Source: an uncultured Collinsella sp.
GTDB taxonomy: Bacteria > Actinomycetota > Coriobacteriia > Coriobacteriales > Coriobacteriaceae
Length of the DNA stretch: 10,507 nucleotides
Assembly: GCA_900548365.1 (NCBI GenBank)
Contig: URKM01000062.1
Span: 1-10,507 of the forward strand
Direction of reading: 5' to 3'
The translations under genes were made by a program, and so were the position numbers. The first letter of the stretch is position 1, and each line of letters starts with the position of its first letter. Shown one piece after another: positions 5,591 to 10,507 of the stretch. Below the pieces are notes generated by a model. That model saw only the letters and a list, made by a program, of their open reading frames with translations. It was not told the DNA's origin and ran no database searches.

Positions 5591-6775
5591 ATGCTCAACG
5601 CGATCGAGATCTCGCCCAAGGTCTGGTGGGTCGGCGGCATCGACTGGAACGAGCGCCTGTTCCACGGCTACACCACCGAGGCCGGCATCACCTACAACGC
5701 CTACCTCATCATGGACGAGAAGATCACCCTCATCGACACCTGCAAGGCCACGTTCTCCAACGAGCTCGTGCAGCGCATCTCCCAGGTGGTCGACCCCTCC
5801 AAGATCGACGTCGTCATCACCAACCACGTGGAGATGGACCACTCCGGTTCCCTGCCCGTGATCCACAAGATCGCCCCCAACGCCCAGATCTACGCCTCTG
5901 CCGGCGCCGGCGTGAAGGAGGTCTACGCCCACTTCGGCATCGAGGCCACGCCCGTGAAGAGCGGCGACACGCTGAACATCGGCGAGCGTACGCTCACCTT
6001 CGTGACCACGCCCATGGTCCACTGGCCCGACAACATGGTCACCTACTCCGACGTCGACCAGATCCTGTTCTCCAACGACGCGTTCGGCCAGCACTTCGCC
6101 ACCACCAAGCGCTTCGACGACGAGAACGACCTCTGCGAGATCATGAAGCAGGCCAAGAAGTACTACGCCAACATCGTGTGGCCGTACGGCATGCAGGCGG
6201 GCAAGGCGCTTGCCGCGGTGAAGGGCCTCGACCTCAAGATGATCGCCCCCAGCCACGGCTGCATCTGGCGCTCCCACATCGACAAGATCCTCGCCTGCTA
6301 CGAGGATTGGACCACCTATAAGACCGAGGAGAAGGCCGTCGTCATCTTCGACTCCATGTGGCACTCCACCGAGATGATGGCGCGCGAGATCTGCGACGCT
6401 TTCATTGCCGAGGGCATCTCCGCCCAGCTCGTCGACGTCAAGGCGACCCACATCTCCGACATCATGACCGACATGTGCGATGCCCGCTACGTCGCCATCG
6501 GCTCGCCCACGCTCAACTCCAACATGCTGCCCACCGTGGCGAGCTTTCTCACCTACATGCGCGGCCTGTCGCCCAAGAACGACCAGCGCATCGGCCTGGC
6601 GTTCGGCTCCTACGGCTGGGCCCCGCTCGGCCCCAAGCAGGTGTGCGAGGAGATGGAGAAGGCCAAGTTCAACCTTCCCGTCCCTGTAATCACCCAGCAG
6701 TGGATTCCCTCCGAGGAGAACCTCGCCGAGCTGCAGGCCACGGTCAAGCAGGTCATCGAGGACGCCCGCGCCTAA
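5591..6775 (+). CDS. fprA: Class A flavodiiron protein (FprA; O2/NO reductase)
   Basis: This 394-residue cytoplasmic enzyme reduces O2 to water and/or NO to N2O using electrons from rubredoxin or, in some lineages, F420H2; it protects anaerobes from oxygen or nitrosative stress. The N-terminal metallo-beta-lactamase-like domain (about 1-245) carries the diiron ligands: NHVEMDH (H79, E81, D83), MVHWPDN (H144), SNDAFGQH (D163) and SHG (H222). The C-terminal flavodoxin-like domain (about 248-390) has FMN-loop motifs DSMWHST (254-260), GSPTLNS (304-310) and GSYGW (339-343). The length fits two-domain class A proteins; there is no fused rubredoxin or flavin reductase. GAGAGAGGA upstream of the ATG is the ribosome binding site. 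It has its own promoter and a strong terminator, so it is probably monocistronic. Codon choice is extreme (Lys almost all AAG, Glu GAG, Ile mostly ATC), which suggests high expression. The preference for O2 or NO cannot be read from sequence. Confidence 0.96.
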   Translation: MLNAIEISPKVWWVGGIDWNERLFHGYTTEAGITYNAYLIMDEKITLIDTCKATFSNELVQRISQVVDPSKIDVVITNHVEMDHSGSLPVIHKIAPNAQIYASAGAGVKEVYAHFGIEATPVKSGDTLNIGERTLTFVTTPMVHWPDNMVTYSDVDQILFSNDAFGQHFATTKRFDDENDLCEIMKQAKKYYANIVWPYGMQAGKALAAVKGLDLKMIAPSHGCIWRSHIDKILACYEDWTTYKTEEKAVVIFDSMWHSTEMMAREICDAFIAEGISAQLVDVKATHISDIMTDMCDARYVAIGSPTLNSNMLPTVASFLTYMRGLSPKNDQRIGLAFGSYGWAPLGPKQVCEEMEKAKFNLPVPVITQQWIPSEENLAELQATVKQVIEDARA

Positions 6776-6828
6776 GCGCGCGTACTTTGAAGTGAGACGC
6801 CGAGGGCTTGTGCCCGTCGCTGCCCATC

Positions 6829-6860
6829 GCGCCGGCCCGGATTTCGGGCCGGCGCTTTTT
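6829..6860 (+). terminator. Strong Rho-independent terminator after fprA
   Basis: GCGCCGGCCCG (6829-6839) and CGGGCCGGCGC (6845-6855) form a perfect 11-bp GC stem around a five-base loop (GATTT), followed directly by TTTTT (6856-6860). It lies 53 bases after the fprA stop and isolates fprA from the hydrogenase operon. Confidence 0.95.
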
Positions 6861-7181
6861 CGTTCTGGGCTGTGGGCTGGTACTTCTGCGAAGCGGATTT
6901 AAGACCGGCGCTCTCGCATGGGCCGAGCATCGTCAGGCGACAAAATGGCCCTGCTTGATTGCTGCCTCATGGTGGGTGCGGTGGCTCGCCGTTCATGGGT
7001 CGAAGGTGCGTGTGGAGATGCGTTTGCGTGCCCCGGGTCACCGCCGCGGGACGATGGTGACCGCCGCCGCCAACCGCTCGGCGAAAAATATAACCCTATA
7101 GGAAACATAGGCTGGCGTTTTGCATGGAGGGGTGTACCATTGCTCGGAATGGCACAAAGACCGGGTGATTGAGGGGTCCCT
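6861..7181 (+). promoter_or_regulatory. Leader/upstream region of the Ech-type operon
   Basis: This 321-base stretch has no convincing gene; the small open frames here lack ribosome binding sites and known motifs. It contains a perfect inverted repeat, GGTCACC (7036-7042), 13 bases, GGTGACC (7056-7062), which could be an operator or an RNA hairpin. An AT-rich island follows at 7084-7110 with candidate -10 boxes TATAAC (7089-7094) and TATAGG (7097-7102), neither with a clear -35 box. GAGGGG (7171-7176) serves the ATG at 7182. The promoter lies somewhere in this region but I cannot fix it to a base. Confidence 0.45.
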
Positions 7182-10058
7182 ATGGCTTTGTTAGGCATCT
7201 TATTTGCGATTCCGCTCGCAATTTCCGTGCTCATGCTGGTATTCCGCCAGGATAGGCAGCGTGATCCCATCGCGATCGCGGGAGCGGCGGCCACGGCGCT
7301 CGCGTCGGTGGCGGTGGGCGCGACCTATATGAACGCGCCGCAGTTCTTCGAGATGCCGCAAGCGCTTTCCGTCGCGGGCAACTATCTGGCCGTGTTCATC
7401 GACCTGTTGCTGTGCGCCGTGGTGCTCCTCTATGCCGTGCGATGGCGCAACGGCTTCGCGATGGCCTTGGGCGCGGTGCAGATGATCGCCTCCGTGTGGT
7501 GCGGGTCGCTTGCCCTGTCGCCCGAGGATGCCTTCGCCGCTCCGCTCTACATCGACAACCTCTCCGTGATCATGGTGCTCATCGTAGGCATCGTGGGCAG
7601 CGTGATCTGCGTATACGCGCTGGGGTACATGAAGGATTTCCAGCACCATGAGGACGAGGCGGAGCGCCGCGAGGGCCGCGAGCCGGTCGATCGCCGCCAT
7701 CAGTTCCTGGCGCTCATGTTTCTGTTTCTCGCCGCGATGTTCGTCATTGTCCTGTCCGACAACATGGACTGGATCTTGGCCGGCTGGGAGATCACCACGG
7801 TCTGCTCCTTCCTCATGATCGGCTACACGCGCACGCCCGAGGCGAGGAAGAGCGCGCTGCTGCAGATCAATCTCAACATGGTGGGCGGCCTCGCCTTCCA
7901 CATCGCCGTCATCTACCTGCATGAACTACACATCCCGCTGTCGCTCAACCTCATGCCCTATATCGCCCAGAGCGTCGACTCGTGGGCGCTCGTGATCCCG
8001 CTCATGCTTCTCTCGGTGGCGGGTCTCACCAAGGCTGCACAGATGCCGTTCCACAAATGGCTGCTCGGCGCCATGGTCGCCCCGACGCCCACCAGCGCCC
8101 TGCTGCATTCGTCCACCATGGTGAAGGCCGGTGTGTTCCTGCTGGTCAAGCTTGCGCCGCTGTACCTGGTCTATCCCGTGGCGTCGTTCATGGTGGTGGG
8201 CGTCGGCGGCATCACGTTCGTGCTCTGCAGCTTCATGGCCATCTCCCAGAGCAACGCCAAGCGCGTGCTGGCCTATTCCACCATCGCCAACCTGGGGCTC
8301 ATCTCGGCGTGCGCCGGCGTGGGCACCTCCGAGGCGGTGTGGGCGGCCATCTTCCTCATCATCTTCCATACGGTGTCGAAGTCGCTGCTGTTCCTGTGCG
8401 TGGGAACGGTGGAGCACCGTATCGGCAGCCGCAACATCGAGGACATGGACGGCCTCTTCGCGCGCCTGCCCCGGCTCACGCGCCTGATGATGCTGGGCAT
8501 CATGGGCATGTTCGTGGCGCCGTTCGGCATGCTCATCTCCAAGTGGGCGACGCTCGTCTCGTTTGCCGAGACGGGCAACGTGGTCTTCTTGATCTTCCTG
8601 GCGTTCGGCTCGGCGGCGACGTTCTTCTTCTGGGCGAAGTGGCTCGGCAAGCTCTCGGGCGTTCCGCAGAAGGCGAGCAATGCCGAGGACGGCGTGCATC
8701 GTACCGAATGGGCGGCTGTGGGGACCATCGCGGGACTGCTCATCGCATGCTGCGTGCTGCTCCCGGTGATCTCGCAGACGGTGATCGGCCCGTATCTCCA
8801 GGGTGCCTACGGTATGGTGCCGCAGCTCATCGATGTCGACAACCTGGTCATCATGGTCGCCATCGTGCTCTTCATCGCGATCGTCCTGCTCACGCCGTGG
8901 GGTCGCGCCACCAAGAAGAAGCGCATCGCCGTCTACCTGGGCGGAACCTGCACCGATCCGGATGGACGCCAGTACCATGGCTCCATGGGCCGCACGATGA
9001 CGTCGTCGAAGCGCAACTGGTATCTCGAAGGCATATTCGGCGAGCGCTATCTCTCGCCTGCGGGCATCGTGGTGTGCGCGTCGCTCATGCTGATGTGCTT
9101 CGCCGCCTGCTTCATCTTCGACCTGAGCTTCCTCACGGGCGGGTCGTTCTACAACGACCGCGAGGTCTTGCTGGTCGGCCCCGGCCTGCCGGGCATTCTG
9201 CTGGGCATCGCGGCGTTTTCGGTGCTGGCGCCCGTTGCGGGCTGCTTGCTGGACGGTCTCGACCGCAAGGTGTCCGCCCGCATGCAGGGACGCGTGGGGC
9301 CGCGCCTGCTGCAGCCCTACTATGATGTCCGCAAGCTGCTGATGAAGGAGCAGGCGAGCGTGAACGCGGTCGATGAGGCATACGTGACCTGCGCGCTCGT
9401 GTTCTGCGCGATAGCGGGCGGCATGTTCGTCTCCGGCTCGAATCTATTGATGTGCGTGTTCCTCGTCACGCTGGCGACGCTCTTCGTCATCATCGCGGGC
9501 TACTCCGCGCGCTCTCCGTATGCCGATACCGGCGCCGACCGTGAGTGCCTGCAGGTGATGAGCTACGAGCCCATGCTGCTCATCATGACCGTGGGCTTCT
9601 TCACCGCCACCCAGAGCTTCGACGTGGCCCAGCTGTCCCACCTGGATGCGCCCATCATCGTCTCGCTCGTCCCCATCTTCCTCGGTCTGCTGTTCATCCT
9701 CACCATCAAGCTGCGTAAGTCGCCGTTCGACCTGTCTTACAGCCACCATGCGCACCAGGAGCTCGTGAAGGGCATCACGACCGAGATGAGCGGGCGCACG
9801 CTGGCGAAGATCGAGGTCCTGCATTGGTGCGAGAGCGTGCTCTTCCTCATGTGGGTGGGCATGTTCTTCGTATGGGATGCCCCGCTCTCGGGGCTGCTCG
9901 CGCTCGCCATGGTGGCGCTCACCTGGTTCTTCGAGGTATGGATCGACAACAACTTCGCGCGCGTCAAATGGCAGGCCTGCTTGAAGTCCGCCTGGCTGGT
10001 CGCGCTGGTCATGGGCGTGGTGAACCTCTTCTACGTGCTCATCACGCCGTTTATCTAA
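7182..10058 (+). CDS. Fused NuoL/EchA-like and NuoH/EchB-like membrane subunit of an energy-converting hydrogenase-type complex
   Basis: This 958-residue polytopic membrane protein joins two subunits that are usually separate. Residues 1 to about 575 are an antiporter-like (NuoL/HyfB/EchA) subunit. Ion-path residues are visible by analogy with NuoL: E203 in GWEITT, K284 in GLTKAAQMPFHKWL, H309 in ALLHSSTMVKAG, K400 in HTVSKSLLF and K454 in LISKW. A soluble stretch (about 575-625) resembles the polar tail of EchA-type proteins. Residues about 626-958 are a NuoH/HycD/EchB-like anchor: DRKVSARMQGRVGPRLLQPY (694-713), then SYEP (E796), SPFDLSYSHHAHQELVKG (847-864) and TTEMSG. The HHAHQE form favours Ech/group 4 membrane subunits over true complex I NuoH. 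The complex would couple electron transfer from ferredoxin or formate to H+ or Na+ translocation. A small-subunit gene starts 12 bases later, matching the echA-B-C order. The reading frame is uninterrupted through the junction. Confidence 0.93.
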   Translation: MALLGILFAIPLAISVLMLVFRQDRQRDPIAIAGAAATALASVAVGATYMNAPQFFEMPQALSVAGNYLAVFIDLLLCAVVLLYAVRWRNGFAMALGAVQMIASVWCGSLALSPEDAFAAPLYIDNLSVIMVLIVGIVGSVICVYALGYMKDFQHHEDEAERREGREPVDRRHQFLALMFLFLAAMFVIVLSDNMDWILAGWEITTVCSFLMIGYTRTPEARKSALLQINLNMVGGLAFHIAVIYLHELHIPLSLNLMPYIAQSVDSWALVIPLMLLSVAGLTKAAQMPFHKWLLGAMVAPTPTSALLHSSTMVKAGVFLLVKLAPLYLVYPVASFMVVGVGGITFVLCSFMAISQSNAKRVLAYSTIANLGLISACAGVGTSEAVWAAIFLIIFHTVSKSLLFLCVGTVEHRIGSRNIEDMDGLFARLPRLTRLMMLGIMGMFVAPFGMLISKWATLVSFAETGNVVFLIFLAFGSAATFFFWAKWLGKLSGVPQKASNAEDGVHRTEWAAVGTIAGLLIACCVLLPVISQTVIGPYLQGAYGMVPQLIDVDNLVIMVAIVLFIAIVLLTPWGRATKKKRIAVYLGGTCTDPDGRQYHGSMGRTMTSSKRNWYLEGIFGERYLSPAGIVVCASLMLMCFAACFIFDLSFLTGGSFYNDREVLLVGPGLPGILLGIAAFSVLAPVAGCLLDGLDRKVSARMQGRVGPRLLQPYYDVRKLLMKEQASVNAVDEAYVTCALVFCAIAGGMFVSGSNLLMCVFLVTLATLFVIIAGYSARSPYADTGADRECLQVMSYEPMLLIMTVGFFTATQSFDVAQLSHLDAPIIVSLVPIFLGLLFILTIKLRKSPFDLSYSHHAHQELVKGITTEMSGRTLAKIEVLHWCESVLFLMWVGMFFVWDAPLSGLLALAMVALTWFFEVWIDNNFARVKWQACLKSAWLVALVMGVVNLFYVLITPFI

Positions 10059-10070
10059 GGGAGGCGCAAT

Positions 10071-10507
10071 ATGGGATATTCATCCAAGTCGCCATGGCTG
10101 ATTCACTATGACGGTTCGAGCTGCAACGGCTGCGATATCGAGGTGCTGGACTCTCTCACGCCGCGCTATGACATCGAGCGCTTCGGCATCATCAACACCG
10201 GCAACCCGAAGCATGCCGACATCTTCCTGGTGACGGGATCGGTGAACCACCAGAACATCAACGTGGTGAAGCACATCTACGACCAGATGCTCGAACCCAA
10301 GGTCGTGGTGGCGTGCGGTGCGTGCGCGTGCACCGGCGGCGTGTTCCGCGAGTGCTACAACGTGCTGGGCGGGGTGGATAAGGCCATCCCGGTCGATGTC
10401 TACGCGCCCGGATGCGCCGTGCGCCCCGAGACCATCATCGATGCCGTGCTCCAGGGCGTGGCGATTCTGGACGAGAAGGCCGAGCGTATGCGCCGCGGCC
10501 TGCCGCC
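10071..10507 (+). CDS. EchC/NuoB-like [4Fe-4S] small subunit of group 4 hydrogenase-type complex (partial)
   Basis: This gene runs off the window; 145 codons are visible. The protein is the electron-transfer small subunit that carries a single proximal [4Fe-4S] cluster (N2 equivalent) and contacts both the catalytic large subunit and the NuoH-like anchor. Ligand motifs are SCNGCD (C18, C21), CGACACTGG (most likely C85) and APGC (C115), the NuoB/HycG/EchC pattern. C18 and C21 are spaced CxxC, as in hydrogenase small subunits, rather than the adjacent CC of complex I NuoB, which favours a hydrogenase. Two extra cysteines flank C85 (C82, C87). The ATG is preceded by AAGGGAGG (10057-10064) overlapping the previous stop. 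The large subunit and ferredoxin-like subunits would be expected downstream, outside the window, so hydrogenase activity is inferred. Confidence 0.93.
   Translation, partial: MGYSSKSPWLIHYDGSSCNGCDIEVLDSLTPRYDIERFGIINTGNPKHADIFLVTGSVNHQNINVVKHIYDQMLEPKVVVACGACACTGGVFRECYNVLGGVDKAIPVDVYAPGCAVRPETIIDAVLQGVAILDEKAERMRRGLP

Noticed and set aside
7112..7124. Sigma-54 type promoter (TGGC...TGCA) upstream of the hydrogenase operon
   Set aside because: The GG and GC dinucleotides are too close together for the -24/-12 spacing, and sigma-54 is not expected in Actinobacteria.
7150..7172. Second sigma-54-like match starting TGGCAC just before the start codon
   Set aside because: No TTGC-type -12 element follows at the required distance.
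6918..7172. Small plus-strand open frame (84 codons) ahead of the fused membrane gene
   Set aside because: It has no good ribosome binding site and a composition typical of a chance frame in GC-rich DNA, and it covers the palindrome and the likely promoter.
6899..7294. Minus-strand open frame of 131 codons
   Set aside because: It overlaps the start of the 958-residue membrane protein, shows no domain and has the low-complexity look of an antisense shadow.

Overview
The window is GC-rich bacterial DNA with strongly GC-ending codons, AAGGAGG-type ribosome binding sites and tightly packed operons. Several features together suggest a strictly anaerobic, Gram-positive actinobacterium of the Coriobacteriia (Collinsella-like). 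These are a Tat-exported protein ending in an LPxTA sortase motif, a class A flavodiiron protein, and the start of an energy-converting (Ech-type, group 4) hydrogenase operon. The class is inferred from gene content and style; no rRNA or marker gene confirms it.

Layout. Positions 1-135 are a proline/alanine/arginine-rich, GC-rich stretch, perhaps the end of an upstream gene. A REP-like repeat copy follows at 125-155. Next is an AT-rich promoter/operator (179-226) with a perfect 10-bp inverted repeat over the -10 box. It drives a three-gene operon: a YtrA-type GntR repressor (320-697, GTG start), an ABC ATPase (700-1692) and an ABC-2 type permease (1692-2402). This is a classic self-regulated envelope-stress or export cassette. 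The intergenic region 2403-2825 holds two more copies of the 31-base repeat (2424-2454 and 2631-2661). They bracket a GC-rich tandem array that looks like decayed copies of the same element. A small hairpin with a T-run lies just ahead of the next gene.

The next gene (2826-5318) encodes an 830-residue secreted metallophosphoesterase with a twin-arginine signal, an N-terminal calcineurin-like domain, a large C-terminal region of unknown function, a Gly/Asn/Ser linker and an LPKTA wall-sorting signal. A terminator at 5411-5437 separates it from a flavodiiron protein gene (fprA, 5591-6775), which has its own extended -10 promoter and a textbook terminator (6829-6860). A 321-base leader without a convincing gene (6861-7181) precedes a 958-residue membrane protein (7182-10058). 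That protein fuses a NuoL/EchA-like proton-pump subunit to a NuoH/EchB-like membrane anchor in one reading frame. It is followed after 12 bases by an EchC/NuoB-like [4Fe-4S] small subunit that runs off the window (10071-10507).

How the genes fit together. The flavodiiron protein (removing O2 or NO) and the Ech-type complex (coupling reductant oxidation and H2 metabolism to ion translocation) both suit an anaerobe, but a strong terminator separates them. The GntR-ABC cassette and the phosphoesterase both act at the cell envelope. The best candidates for a second look are the NuoL-NuoH gene fusion, the family of repeats around 2424-2661, and the sortase-anchored Tat phosphoesterase with its uncharacterised C-terminal half.
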